Origin: Peptoniphilus mikwangii
GTDB lineage: Bacteria > Bacillota > Clostridia > Tissierellales > Peptoniphilaceae
Direction of reading: 5' to 3'
NCBI RefSeq assembly: GCF_000468535.1
Contig: NZ_AUQY01000005.1
Span: forward strand, 427,701 to 491,700
DNA length: 64,000 bases
The notes beneath the pieces were generated by a model, which saw nothing but the letters and a program-made list of their open reading frames with translations, was not told the DNA's origin and did no database searches. Below, in pieces: positions 26,316-35,676 of the stretch (position 1 is its first letter; the number at the start of each line of letters is the position of its first letter). The position numbers and the translations under genes were made by a program.

Positions 26316-29300
26316 ATGAAACACTTTAGTAAGAAAATTTGTGTGGGGCTTTCATTATTTATGTTCATATCATATTTTGGACCTGTGAGTAATGTTTTTG
26401 CGGAGGAAATTGAAAATAATTCAGACAATTTTACAGAAAATGCTGAAGATAAGCTTTTTGAAAATAGAGAATTAAATAGCGCTTATGCAGATGAGAAAAA
26501 AATTGATGAAAGCTATGAAACATATGAAAATGTTGACTTTTCTATTTGGAAAGTTGATGATTTTGAGTATGAGGGAACAACCTTAACAGGTTTATCAGAT
26601 AGTGGAAGATTAAAGATAAGAAAAAATAAAAATCTAATTCTGCCAAATGCAAACCCTGACGGACAATCGATTACTAAGATTGGATATAGGGCATTCGGTG
26701 CAAAAAAAGCAAAATATGGAAAAGGAATTAAATCTGTAACATTTCCTAATACAATTGAAATTATTGATGAAGATGCTTTTAGTTTTAATGATATTAAAGA
26801 AATAAAAATTCCTGCGAGTGTTAGAATTATAGGAAAATATTCTTTTTATGATTGTGAATTATCAAAAATTATATTTGAAGAAAATAGTATATTAGAAAGT
26901 ATCGAGAAAAAAGCATTTAAACATAATCGACTTTCGGATATAAATATTCCAAATACTTTAAAAGAAATAGGAGAAGAAGCGTTTGAAGATAATCCGGGTT
27001 CTTCAGGAGGAAAAGTAATTCTATATCCTATGGATATTACAAAACCTGTATTAGTAAGTAGTAATGAAAATTATATAGTAAAATCCGGCAATAGTTCTGA
27101 ACCTATACCGAATGATACTGAGTGGTACAGAGGAAGTGCTGAATGTGTAAGAACAGATGAAGGAAAAGTTAAGCGTTCTTATATAGTAAAAGTTAGAATA
27201 TCGGTAAAAGATGGTAAAATTTCAATTGTTGAAGACGATGGAACCGAATTTATCGGGAAAGCTTATAAAAATGAGAAATACTATAAGGGAGCATTACCGA
27301 TATTTGATAGATATAGAGATAAGTCTATAGAACAAATTTTAAATTTTGAGTTGACTAATCCTAGATATGGAGAGGCTCAAAATGAATTGGGTATAGATGT
27401 TGTTTCAGGTTCGACAGTAAGTAGTAAAACAATTCATAATGCAATCAGAAATGCTATAGGAAAAGTTCCTGCACCGAGTGTTCCTCAAGATGATATTAAT
27501 AGTGTTAGAGAGACTGCAATTAATGAGATTAATGAATCGGTTGGACAATTAAAATCTATTGTTGAAGAGTTGAGAAACTTAGTTGGTGATTCAAAAAGCA
27601 AAATTCAAAATGAAATAGAATATACAAAAGATTCTGTAGATAATTTAAAAGTAGAACTTAAAAAAGCTGAAAATAATATAAATCTATGCGATTGTGATAA
27701 AATTAAATCTGATGTGAAAAATGAAATTGATGCATTGGAAACAATTGAGTTAATAAACGAAAAAAAGAAACAAATTTTAAGTGAAATTTCTTCATTAAAA
27801 AGTGAGATAGAAAAAAATAAAGATGCTTTAGAAAATGCAGTTTCAAATCTTCAACAAAATTTTGAAAATGATGATTTATATGAGGGAGAAGCTAAATGTC
27901 CCAGATTTAAATATTTAATAAAGCTAAAAGTCAGAGTGAGAGATGGAAAAGTAACTTTAGTAGAAGACAATGGAACTAATGTAAAAGGTCAAAATTTAAA
28001 ACGTTATAATAGGTCAAAGTCTTTATTTAAATTGTATAAAGATAAGAATAAAGACCAGATTTTAAATTTTGAGTTGACAAAAAAGTCTGAACCTAAAAAT
28101 GAATTGGGAATTGATGTAGTTTCGGGTGCTACATATAGTAGTAGAGGCATTCATGAAGCTATGAGAGATGCAGTTGGGAAAATTGTTGAAATTAATCCTG
28201 AAATTATATTGGCAAAGGAAATATTAAGAGGGTATGTCGATTCAATAAAAGAAAGTGTGCTTAAAGAAGAAGGAATTGGAACAGATAATAATAAAGCAGC
28301 AATAGAAGCATTTAACGAGCATATTGAACTTGCAAGAAATTTACTTGCGAAAGAAAATAAAGATATAACTCCGGAAGAATTGGATAAAATGCAAAAAATG
28401 CCAACTTTTATTAATTCTGAAGGAAAAAAACAAAAGGGAAGTTTTGCAAAGCTCGCTAAAGAGATAAAGGCGGATTTTGAAGTTTTAGGAGAAAGATCAT
28501 ATCAAAATAAAGATAATGAAAAATTTTATACTGTAGTAAAAAATGGAGAAATTATAATTAAAACTGCTGTTAGAGATTTAGAACAATCGGGAAATAGAAA
28601 ATTATATTTAAATTATATAACTGAGACTCAATATAATTCAAAAGGAAAGTCTGATGCAGTATCCGGAGCGACTCCAAAGTATGAAAAACAGGAAGTTCCT
28701 CTAGAAAATTATACACTTAAAAATAATAATAATGGCACATATACAATTAAAATTGATAAAATACCAAGTGATGCTGTAATATTAAAACCTATAATAAAGG
28801 TTGAGCTTGCAAATATGACATCAATAGAAAATGGGGATATGGTATATGTTAAATCTAATGATCCGATGCCGGAACCGTTGAAAGAATATAGGGTAAACGT
28901 AATAGGAGGGACAGGAAGCGGTCAGTATAAAAAAGGAGATAAAGTTGAAATATCTGCTATAGATCACAGATTTTCATGTTGGGATTCAAATGTAAAATTA
29001 GATAATAAATATAATTCAAGCACATTTTTTATAATGCCTGAATATGATGTTTCAATATATGCAATATTAAATGAACGAGATACGAAAGAATATAAGGATA
29101 AAACAGAAAGGACAAATTATAAGAATGATGCTACTATTATAAATAATGTCCAAAATAAAAATATAACAAGTATCCTAAAAATAGGCAGTAAGGAAATGAC
29201 CATAAATAATAACGGAACAATAAAAACAATAACAATGGATGTAGCGCCATATATAAAAAATGATAGGACGATGTTGTCGTTAAGATATGTGGCAGAAGCA

Positions 29301-29576
29301 TTAGGGTATACTGTAACGTGGAATAAAGATACAAGGACAGCAAGTTTTACTGACGGAAAAAATATATGCTTGATACAAATAGATGGAAATGAAATGGTAG
29401 TAAATGGCGAAAAGTTTATACTTGATAATAAACCTGAAATAGTAAGTGGAAGAATAATGCTACCTATAGCATCAATAGCAAGAGCATTGGGACTATCTGA
29501 GGGAATAGAAGCAATAGATACAAATAAAAATATTATGTGGAATGGAGAAGAAAGAAAAATTACCATTTCTATATAA
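26316..29576 (+). CDS. Secreted leucine-rich-repeat protein with FMN_bind motifs and a CuAO-N-like C-terminal domain
   Basis: 1086 residues with a signal peptide (about 1-29). Order: BspA-type leucine-rich repeats (about 115-230), FMN_bind domain 1 (about 268-385, ending DVVSGSTVSS with SGST at 364-367), coiled coil (about 395-515), FMN_bind domain 2 (about 522-622, DVVSGATYSS, SGAT at 603-606), a third degenerate unit ending SDAVSGATPKYEK (783-786), an InlB-like repeat (858-920), and a copper-amine-oxidase-N-like domain (953-1086). FMN_bind domains usually carry FMN on the Thr of this motif, attached by ApbE. The architecture implies a cell-surface flavoprotein, possibly in extracellular electron transfer or adhesion. 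No LPXTG; attachment is presumably through the C-terminal domain. It has its own terminator. GGGAGG precedes the ATG. Confidence 0.8.
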   Translation: MKHFSKKICVGLSLFMFISYFGPVSNVFAEEIENNSDNFTENAEDKLFENRELNSAYADEKKIDESYETYENVDFSIWKVDDFEYEGTTLTGLSDSGRLKIRKNKNLILPNANPDGQSITKIGYRAFGAKKAKYGKGIKSVTFPNTIEIIDEDAFSFNDIKEIKIPASVRIIGKYSFYDCELSKIIFEENSILESIEKKAFKHNRLSDINIPNTLKEIGEEAFEDNPGSSGGKVILYPMDITKPVLVSSNENYIVKSGNSSEPIPNDTEWYRGSAECVRTDEGKVKRSYIVKVRISVKDGKISIVEDDGTEFIGKAYKNEKYYKGALPIFDRYRDKSIEQILNFELTNPRYGEAQNELGIDVVSGSTVSSKTIHNAIRNAIGKVPAPSVPQDDINSVRETAINEINESVGQLKSIVEELRNLVGDSKSKIQNEIEYTKDSVDNLKVELKKAENNINLCDCDKIKSDVKNEIDALETIELINEKKKQILSEISSLKSEIEKNKDALENAVSNLQQNFENDDLYEGEAKCPRFKYLIKLKVRVRDGKVTLVEDNGTNVKGQNLKRYNRSKSLFKLYKDKNKDQILNFELTKKSEPKNELGIDVVSGATYSSRGIHEAMRDAVGKIVEINPEIILAKEILRGYVDSIKESVLKEEGIGTDNNKAAIEAFNEHIELARNLLAKENKDITPEELDKMQKMPTFINSEGKKQKGSFAKLAKEIKADFEVLGERSYQNKDNEKFYTVVKNGEIIIKTAVRDLEQSGNRKLYLNYITETQYNSKGKSDAVSGATPKYEKQEVPLENYTLKNNNNGTYTIKIDKIPSDAVILKPIIKVELANMTSIENGDMVYVKSNDPMPEPLKEYRVNVIGGTGSGQYKKGDKVEISAIDHRFSCWDSNVKLDNKYNSSTFFIMPEYDVSIYAILNERDTKEYKDKTERTNYKNDATIINNVQNKNITSILKIGSKEMTINNNGTIKTITMDVAPYIKNDRTMLSLRYVAEALGYTVTWNKDTRTASFTDGKNICLIQIDGNEMVVNGEKFILDNKPEIVSGRIMLPIASIARALGLSEGIEAIDTNKNIMWNGEERKITISI

Positions 29577-29598
29577 TGATTAACAGATTGAAGAAAAA

Positions 29599-29640
29599 GT
29601 TTTAAGAGTAGCTTTTATTATAAAAGCTACTCTTAAAATT
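29599..29640. terminator. Hairpin after the surface-protein gene
   Basis: TTTTAAGAGTAGCTTTTAT and its complement (about 29600-29638) form a nearly perfect stem. The T-run is weak. Confidence 0.6.
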
Positions 29641-29673
29641 TAATTAAATTAAAGTGTAAATTTAAAAGAATAC

Positions 29674-29731
29674 TTGATTAAATTTTAACAAATGATATAA
29701 TATTTGTGTATGGTATGTTATAGAATTAACA
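29674..29731 (+). promoter_or_regulatory. bcd-etfBA promoter with a small inverted repeat
   Basis: TTGATT (29674-29679), 16 bases, TATAAT (29696-29701). Just downstream, TGTTA (29716-29720) and TAACA (29727-29731) flank 6 bases. This resembles a Rex redox-repressor site but is two bases too short between the half-sites. The leader to the ATG is about 65 bases. Confidence 0.55.
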
Positions 29732-29773
29732 GTATTATAACTATGAGTAATAAAATGTAAGGGGGATTTTAGA

Positions 29774-30916
29774 ATGGATTTTAGAATGGATAAGGAACAC
29801 CTTCTATTACAACAAATGTATCGTGCATTCGCAGAAAATGAAGTTAAGCCCGTAGCTCAAGAGACAGATGCAACAGAAAACGTTCCAATGGAAAATGTTA
29901 AGAAATTAGCAAGATATGGATTCTTTGGTATTCCATTTCCAAAGGAATATGGTGGACAAGGTGCAGATTATTTAGCATATGCAATGGCAGTTGAAGAGCT
30001 TTCTAAGAAATGTGCTACAACAGGTGTTATAGTTTCAGCACATACTTCATTATGTGCAGCTCCAATCTATGAAAATGGTACTGAGGAACAAAAGAAAAAA
30101 TACTTACCCGATTTACTAAGCGGAAGAAAAATCGGAGCATTCGGATTAACTGAACCGGGTGCAGGAACAGATGCGGCAGGACAACAAACAACAGCTGTTC
30201 TTGACGGAGATGAATATATACTTAACGGTACTAAAATTTTTATAACAAATGCAGGATTTGCAGACACATTTATAATAATAGCGATGACTGATAAGTCAAA
30301 GGGAACTAGAGGTATCTCGGCTTTTATTGTTGAAAGAGGCACTCCGGGATTTAGAGTTGGAGAACCTGAAGATAAAATGGGAATCAGAGGTTCATCTACT
30401 TGTGAATTAATATTTGAAAATTGCAGAATCCCTAAGGAAAATTTACTTGGTCGTGAAGGTAAAGGTTTTGGTATAGCAATGAAGACTCTTGACGGAGGAC
30501 GTATAGGAATAGCTTCTCAAGCACTTGGTATTGCAGAAGGTGCTATTGATGAAACTGTTGTATATGTAAAGGAAAGAAAGCAATTTGGAAAGAGATTATC
30601 TCAATTCCAAAACACTCAATTCCAATTAGCTGATATGAAGGCAAAGACAGATGCTGCTCAATTACTAGTATATAGAGCTGCTGATATGAAATATAATGGT
30701 GAAGCATATTCTCATGCTGCTGCAATGGCAAAACTATTTGCTGCTGAAACAGCTTCCGATGTAACAAGACGTTGTCTACAATTATTTGGTGGATACGGAT
30801 ATACAAGAGATTATCCTATTGAAAGAATGATGAGAGATGCTAAAATTACCGAAATTTACGAAGGAACTTCTGAAGTAATGAGAATGGTAATTTCAAATTG
30901 GATGGGCGTAAAATAA
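29774..30916 (+). CDS. bcd: Acyl-CoA dehydrogenase, probably butyryl-CoA dehydrogenase
   Basis: 380-residue FAD enzyme with the standard three-domain fold: GAFGLTEPGAGTDA (FAD/substrate loop), GTKIFITNAGFAD, and the catalytic glutamate in the C-terminal YEGTSEVMRMVI. Adjacent EtfB and EtfA genes point to the anaerobic Bcd-Etf complex. That complex reduces crotonyl-CoA to butyryl-CoA while NADH bifurcates electrons to ferredoxin. Chain-length preference is inferred from context only. Confidence 0.9.
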   Translation: MDFRMDKEHLLLQQMYRAFAENEVKPVAQETDATENVPMENVKKLARYGFFGIPFPKEYGGQGADYLAYAMAVEELSKKCATTGVIVSAHTSLCAAPIYENGTEEQKKKYLPDLLSGRKIGAFGLTEPGAGTDAAGQQTTAVLDGDEYILNGTKIFITNAGFADTFIIIAMTDKSKGTRGISAFIVERGTPGFRVGEPEDKMGIRGSSTCELIFENCRIPKENLLGREGKGFGIAMKTLDGGRIGIASQALGIAEGAIDETVVYVKERKQFGKRLSQFQNTQFQLADMKAKTDAAQLLVYRAADMKYNGEAYSHAAAMAKLFAAETASDVTRRCLQLFGGYGYTRDYPIERMMRDAKITEIYEGTSEVMRMVISNWMGVK

Positions 30917-30930
30917 TCGGAGGTAAGGAA

Positions 30931-31725
30931 ATGAAAATAGTTGTTTGTATAAAGCAAGTTCCGGATACTAATGAAGTTAGACTTGATCCTGTAACTAATA
31001 CACTTATAAGAGACGGAGTTCCAAGTATAATAAATCCGGACGATAAATCAGGCTTAGAGGCTGCTCTTCAAATTAAAGATATGGATCCTGAAAATACTAC
31101 AGTTACAGTATTATCAATGGGACCTCCACAAGCTGAAGCAGCTCTTAGAGAAGCACTTGCAATGGGTGCTGATGAAGCTATCCTTGTAACAGATAGAGCA
31201 TTTGGAGGCGCTGATACTTGGGCTACTTCATGCACAATCGCAGGAGCATTAGAACATTTGGAATATGATTTAATAATAACAGGACGTCAAGCAATAGATG
31301 GAGATACAGCGCAAGTAGGACCACAAACTGCAGAACACTTAGGGCTTCCTCAAGTAACTTATGCGGAAGATATTAAAATTGATGGAGATAAGGTAATAGT
31401 TAAGAGACAATATGAAGACAGATATCACATCATAGAAGTAAAAATGCCATGTGTAATCACAGCTATTGCAGAACTTGGTGCTCCAAGATATATGACAATA
31501 GGCAGAATTTTTGATGCTTATAAAAAAGAAATAACTGTTTGGGGCTTAGAGGATATAAAAGATAAGTTAGATTTAGCTAATATAGGACTTAAAGGCTCTC
31601 CGACAAAAGTTAAAAAATCTTTCCCAAAACAAGGAAAGGGAGAAGGAGTTCTTTTAACAAATCTTACAGCTGATGAAGCGGCACAAGCAATTGTGGCTAA
31701 GCTTCAAGAAAAATATATTATCTAA
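30931..31725 (+). CDS. etfB: Electron transfer flavoprotein beta subunit
   Basis: 264 residues starting MKIVVCIKQVPDTNEVRLDP, with TGRQAIDGDTAQVGPQ and MPCVITAIAELGAPRYM. An upstream TTG frame overlaps bcd, but CGGAGG at 30918-30923 fixes the ATG at 30931. EtfB carries the bifurcating FAD in anaerobes and binds NADH. It lies 14 bases after bcd and 18 before etfA. Confidence 0.95.
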   Translation: MKIVVCIKQVPDTNEVRLDPVTNTLIRDGVPSIINPDDKSGLEAALQIKDMDPENTTVTVLSMGPPQAEAALREALAMGADEAILVTDRAFGGADTWATSCTIAGALEHLEYDLIITGRQAIDGDTAQVGPQTAEHLGLPQVTYAEDIKIDGDKVIVKRQYEDRYHIIEVKMPCVITAIAELGAPRYMTIGRIFDAYKKEITVWGLEDIKDKLDLANIGLKGSPTKVKKSFPKQGKGEGVLLTNLTADEAAQAIVAKLQEKYII

Positions 31726-31743
31726 GTAAGGAGCGTGTGATAA

Positions 31744-32754
31744 ATGAGCAAAGATGTATTTGTATTTATAGAACAAAGAGATAATACGCTACAAAAAGTA
31801 GGTATAGAACTTTTAGGTAAGGCAAGAGAGCTTGCTGATGCTCTTGATCAAAAAGTAGTTGCAATGCTTCTTGGAGAAAAGATTAAAGATGAAGCTAATA
31901 TTTTAATAAAGCATGGAGCAGACAAGGTAATTTATGTTGAAGATCCTATGCTAAAGGAATATGTAACTGAGCCTTATGCGAAAGCAATATTTGAAATTAT
32001 TAAAGAAAATGATCCTGAAATAGTAATTTATGGAGCAACTTCAATAGGTCGTGATTTAGCACCAAGATTGGCAGCAAGAATCCATACAGGACTTACAGCT
32101 GACTGTACAAAGCTTGAAATAGATCCTGAGTCAAAAAATCTTATGATGACTCGTCCTGCATTTGGTGGAAATTTAATGGCTACAATTTTATGTGAAAATC
32201 ATCGTCCACAAATGGCAACAGTAAGACCCGGCGTAATGCAGTCACTTAGCAGTGATGCTTCAAGAACCGGTGAAGTGGTGGAAAAGAAAATAGAATTTGT
32301 TCCTGAAGATATGAACGTTACTGTAAAGGAAATTATAAAGAGCAAATCTAAGAAAAAAGATATTACAGAGGCAAACATTCTTGTATCAGGCGGACGTGGA
32401 CTTGGCGGACCAGAAGGATTTAAGATGCTTGAAAGTCTTGCAAATACACTTGAAGCTGAAGTTTCATCTTCAAGAGCGGCAGTTGATGCAGGTTGGATAA
32501 CAAAAGATCGTCAAGTTGGACAAACAGGTAAGACTGTAAGACCTGAATTATATTTTGCATTAGGTATATCAGGAGCTATTCAACATTTAGCAGGTATGGA
32601 AGAATCAGACATAATTATAGCAGTAAACAAAACAGAAGATGCACCTATATTTGATGTTGCAACTCTTGGAGTAGTTGGAGATATAAACGCAATAGTTCCA
32701 AAACTTACTGAAGCTATTGAAAGAGAAAAAGCTATTAAAGCTGAAATAAATTAA
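31744..32754 (+). CDS. etfA: Electron transfer flavoprotein alpha subunit
   Basis: 336 residues. The N-terminal half is nucleotide-binding and the C-terminal FAD domain is signed by SGGRGLGGPEGFKMLE, SSSRAAVDAGWI, QVGQTGKTVRPELY and ALGISGAIQHLAGM. There is no extra N-terminal ferredoxin domain. Works with EtfB and Bcd. The terminator follows within 10 bases, closing the operon. Confidence 0.95.
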   Translation: MSKDVFVFIEQRDNTLQKVGIELLGKARELADALDQKVVAMLLGEKIKDEANILIKHGADKVIYVEDPMLKEYVTEPYAKAIFEIIKENDPEIVIYGATSIGRDLAPRLAARIHTGLTADCTKLEIDPESKNLMMTRPAFGGNLMATILCENHRPQMATVRPGVMQSLSSDASRTGEVVEKKIEFVPEDMNVTVKEIIKSKSKKKDITEANILVSGGRGLGGPEGFKMLESLANTLEAEVSSSRAAVDAGWITKDRQVGQTGKTVRPELYFALGISGAIQHLAGMEESDIIIAVNKTEDAPIFDVATLGVVGDINAIVPKLTEAIEREKAIKAEIN

Positions 32755-32760
32755 TAATTA

Positions 32761-32795
32761 AAAAACGCTTTAACATTGTTTAAAGCGTTTTTTTC
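32761..32795 (+). terminator. Terminator of bcd-etfBA
   Basis: AAAACGCTTTAA / TTTAAAGCGTTTT stem with T-run. Confidence 0.85.
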
Positions 32796-32827
32796 AATTA
32801 TTTGAAAGAATTGTCTTTTGATAAAAG

Positions 32828-32867
32828 ATAAAATAAGAACTAATTTTAAAATTAGTTCTTATTTTAT
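32828..32867. repeat. 40-base perfect palindrome upstream of murB
   Basis: ATAAAATAAGAACTAATTTT followed directly by its exact reverse complement. It lies between the etfA terminator and the murB promoter. There is little T-run beyond the stem, so it may be a bidirectional insulator-type terminator or a protein site. Confidence 0.7.
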
Positions 32868-32889
32868 TGGACATATATAATTTTGTTAT

Positions 32890-32917
32890 TTGCCAAGAAT
32901 TTTTGATATAGTATAAT
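32890..32917 (+). promoter_or_regulatory. murB promoter
   Basis: TTGCCA (32890-32895), 16 bases, TATAAT (32912-32917). The transcription start would lie only about ten bases before the coding start. Confidence 0.65.
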
Positions 32918-32933
32918 ATAAATGAGGTGTAAA

Positions 32934-33821
32934 ATGAAAGAATTTGAAAAATATGGAAAGGTTTTGTTAAATGAACCTCTAAAAAAATATACAAGCTTTA
33001 GAATTGGAGGCAATGCAAAAGCTGTATTATTACCTGTAGATGAGAATGCACTAATAGATTCAATTAAATTATGTAAAGAAAAAAATATGAATTATATAGT
33101 ACTTGGTAATTGTACTAATATTTTAGTTGATGATGAAGGATTTGATGGACTTGCAATAATTTTAAAAGGAGTCCTTGATGATATAAGAGTAGATAGAAAT
33201 ATATTAACTGCAAAATCAGGTGCAACATTAAGACAAGTTGCAACAATTGCGATGGAAAATTCTCTTGGAGGGCTTGAATTTGCTCATGGAATACCGGGTT
33301 CTGTAGGCGGAGGCGCTATTATGAATGCCGGAGCTTATGATGGAGAACTTAAAGATGTAGTTGAAAGTGTAAGACTTTTAGACGATGAGCTAAATATAAT
33401 AGAGCTTTCAAATGAAGAAATGCAGTTTTCATATAGAAATAGCATTGCACAGGATAGAGGATATATAATTTTATCTGTGAAATTTAAACTGTTTGAAAAA
33501 AATATTGAAGAAATAAAAGAAAAAATGAATGACTTTTATAATAGGCGAAGAGAAAAACAACCTCTTGAATATCCGAGTGCAGGTTCCACATTTAGACGAC
33601 CTACGGGATATTTTGCAGGGAAGTTGATTGATGATAGTGGACTTAGAGGACTTAAGCATGGAGGCGCACAGGTTAGTCAAAAACATTGTGGTTTTGTAAT
33701 AAATGCAGATAATGCAACGGCAAAAGATGTAAGAGAATTAATAGAAATTGTTCAAAAGACTGTATATGATAAATTTAACGTTGAGCTTAAAAGAGAGGTC
33801 AAATATATCGGAGGAAAATAA
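32934..33821 (+). CDS. murB: UDP-N-acetylenolpyruvoylglucosamine reductase
   Basis: 295-residue FAD enzyme of peptidoglycan precursor synthesis, reducing UDP-GlcNAc-enolpyruvate to UDP-MurNAc. FAD-binding motifs are YTSFRIGGNA and GLEFAHGIPGSVGGGAIMNAGAY; the active-site serine is in PSAGSTFRRP. An ATG at 32922 is in frame, but its own codons form the GAGGTG ribosome site, so ATG 32934 is preferred. The stop overlaps rapZ (TAATG). Confidence 0.93.
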   Translation: MKEFEKYGKVLLNEPLKKYTSFRIGGNAKAVLLPVDENALIDSIKLCKEKNMNYIVLGNCTNILVDDEGFDGLAIILKGVLDDIRVDRNILTAKSGATLRQVATIAMENSLGGLEFAHGIPGSVGGGAIMNAGAYDGELKDVVESVRLLDDELNIIELSNEEMQFSYRNSIAQDRGYIILSVKFKLFEKNIEEIKEKMNDFYNRRREKQPLEYPSAGSTFRRPTGYFAGKLIDDSGLRGLKHGGAQVSQKHCGFVINADNATAKDVRELIEIVQKTVYDKFNVELKREVKYIGGK

Positions 33822-34666
33822 TGGAAATACTTGTAATAACAGGAATGAGCGGAGCCGGAAAATCACAGGCACTAAATATTTTAGAGGATTTAGGATATTT
33901 TGCAATGGATAATCTTCCGCCGGCACTTATACCTAAATTTGCTGAAATTGCCTCGGTATCAAATTATGTAAATAAGGTATGTGTGGTTGTTGATGTTAGA
34001 AGCGGAAAATTTTTTCAAGATTTTTCATCATCGTTAAATCAGCTTAAAGGTCTGAATATTGATTATAAAGTCATGTTTTTAGATTCAAGTGAAGAGGTAA
34101 TTATAAATAGATATAAAGAACTTAGAAGACGCCATCCTTTAAATGAGTCAATAGTTAAAGGGTATTCTCTTGAAAGAGAATTGCTAAAAGATATTAAGTC
34201 AAATGCAGATTATATAATTGATACTTCAAATTTAAGTACAGCCACTTTAAAAAAGAATATAAGAGATATTTTAAAAATAGATTTTCAAGAGGAACTTAAA
34301 ATTTCCATAGCTTCATTCGGATTTAAAAATGGAATATTACTTGATGGAGATTTGATATTTGACGTAAGATTTTTGCCTAATCCATATTATATACCGGAGC
34401 TTAAAGAGTTGAACGGAAATAATGAAAGTACGAAGAATTATGTTATGAGTCATGAAGTTACAAGGGAATTTATAGACAAATGTGTAGATATGCTTAGATT
34501 TCTAATTCCGAATTATTTAAAAGAAGGTAAGAGTGTATTATCGATAGGATTTGGGTGTACCGGAGGATTTCATAGGTCGGTTGTAATTGCAAATGAGATT
34601 GGAAGAAGATTAAAATCTCTTGGAAATAATGTAACTATAAATCATAGAGATGTGGGAAAAATATGA
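33821..34666 (+). CDS. rapZ: RapZ / YvcJ nucleotide-binding regulator
   Basis: 281 residues with a P-loop GMSGAGKS (about 6-13), a Walker-B-like VVDVRSG and the conserved C-terminal segment IGFGCTGGFHRSVVIAN. Binds GTP/ATP. In E. coli RapZ controls glmS mRNA through RNase E; in Firmicutes the YvcJ role is less clear. It starts inside the murB stop and overlaps yvcK by 4 bases, so murB-rapZ-yvcK is one envelope-related operon. Confidence 0.93.
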   Translation: MEILVITGMSGAGKSQALNILEDLGYFAMDNLPPALIPKFAEIASVSNYVNKVCVVVDVRSGKFFQDFSSSLNQLKGLNIDYKVMFLDSSEEVIINRYKELRRRHPLNESIVKGYSLERELLKDIKSNADYIIDTSNLSTATLKKNIRDILKIDFQEELKISIASFGFKNGILLDGDLIFDVRFLPNPYYIPELKELNGNNESTKNYVMSHEVTREFIDKCVDMLRFLIPNYLKEGKSVLSIGFGCTGGFHRSVVIANEIGRRLKSLGNNVTINHRDVGKI

Positions 34667-35628
34667 AAAATGTAGTTGTAGTAGGCGGAGGAACGGGAAT
34701 TTCCGCTCTGCTTAGAGGAATTAAAAAATATACTGAAAATTTAACTGCGATTGTAACTATGGCGGATGATGGTGGAGGTTCGGGAAGACTTAGAAGTGAA
34801 CTGGGTATTTTACCGCCGGGAGATGTAAGAAATTGCCTTTCTGCTCTTGCAAATACAGAGCCGGTTATGGAAAAACTTTTACAATTTAGATTTGACAGTG
34901 GAACATTAAAAGGTCAAAATTTTGGAAATATTTTGATTGCAGCTCTTTGTGAAATATATGGAAGTTTTGATACAGCACTTATGCAAATAGAAAATGTACT
35001 TAGTATTACAGGAAAGGTAATCCCTGTTACACTTGAAAACATTCATCTGGTTGCGGAGTTCTATAACGGAGATAAATGCATTGGAGAGTCAATGATTCCA
35101 AGTATGTCATATAAGCTCGATACAGGAATAAAAAACATGAGTATGTTTCCTAAAATACCGCAGGCTAATCCGAAAGCAACAGATGCAATTTTAGATGCTG
35201 ATGTTATAATATTCGGACCGGGAAGTTTATATACATCTATAATCCCAAATCTGCTTGTAGAAGATATAGTTGATTCAATAAAAAAATCAGATGCTCAAAA
35301 AATATATGTATCGAATATAATGACACAAAAGGGAGAAACTTTAGGATATACACTTGCAGATCATATAAAAGCATTTGAAAAATACAGTTATGAAAATATT
35401 TTAGATGCCTGCGTTGTAAATAATATGCAGATAAGTGAAAAATTGCTTAAATACTATTTGATTAGAGATAGAGCAAAAGAAATAAAAATGCTTGAAGAAG
35501 ATAAAAAGTTTTTAAATTCTAAAAATATAGATATTATACTTGGAGATTTTGTAGAAGAAAACTCTAAATATATTAGACATAGCGGAATTAAAATAGCGGA
35601 AGCGTTAAAAAACAGCTCAATCTTGTAA
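34663..35628 (+). CDS. yvcK: YvcK / gluconeogenesis factor (CofD-like fold)
   Basis: 321 residues, opening VVVGGGTGISALLRGIK with MADDGGGSGRLR and GDVRNCLSALA, all family hallmarks. YvcK proteins bind UDP-sugars and support cell-wall synthesis and growth on gluconeogenic carbon. The whiA gene, which usually follows yvcK in Firmicutes, is not present; fni follows after 48 bases. Confidence 0.93.
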   Translation: MKNVVVVGGGTGISALLRGIKKYTENLTAIVTMADDGGGSGRLRSELGILPPGDVRNCLSALANTEPVMEKLLQFRFDSGTLKGQNFGNILIAALCEIYGSFDTALMQIENVLSITGKVIPVTLENIHLVAEFYNGDKCIGESMIPSMSYKLDTGIKNMSMFPKIPQANPKATDAILDADVIIFGPGSLYTSIIPNLLVEDIVDSIKKSDAQKIYVSNIMTQKGETLGYTLADHIKAFEKYSYENILDACVVNNMQISEKLLKYYLIRDRAKEIKMLEEDKKFLNSKNIDIILGDFVEENSKYIRHSGIKIAEALKNSSIL

Positions 35629-35676
35629 TGATTGGCAAAAAATGATATTATTTAGATTGAGATTGGAGTGAATTAG

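Noticed and set aside
29117..29566. Minus-strand open frame of 149 codons at the end of the FMN_bind surface-protein gene
   Set aside because: Antisense of the conserved CuAO-N-like domain; no ribosome site.
29716..29731. Rex redox-repressor site upstream of bcd
   Set aside because: Half-sites TGTTA/TAACA are separated by 6 bases, not the 8 of the Rex consensus. Kept only as an inverted repeat in the promoter entry.
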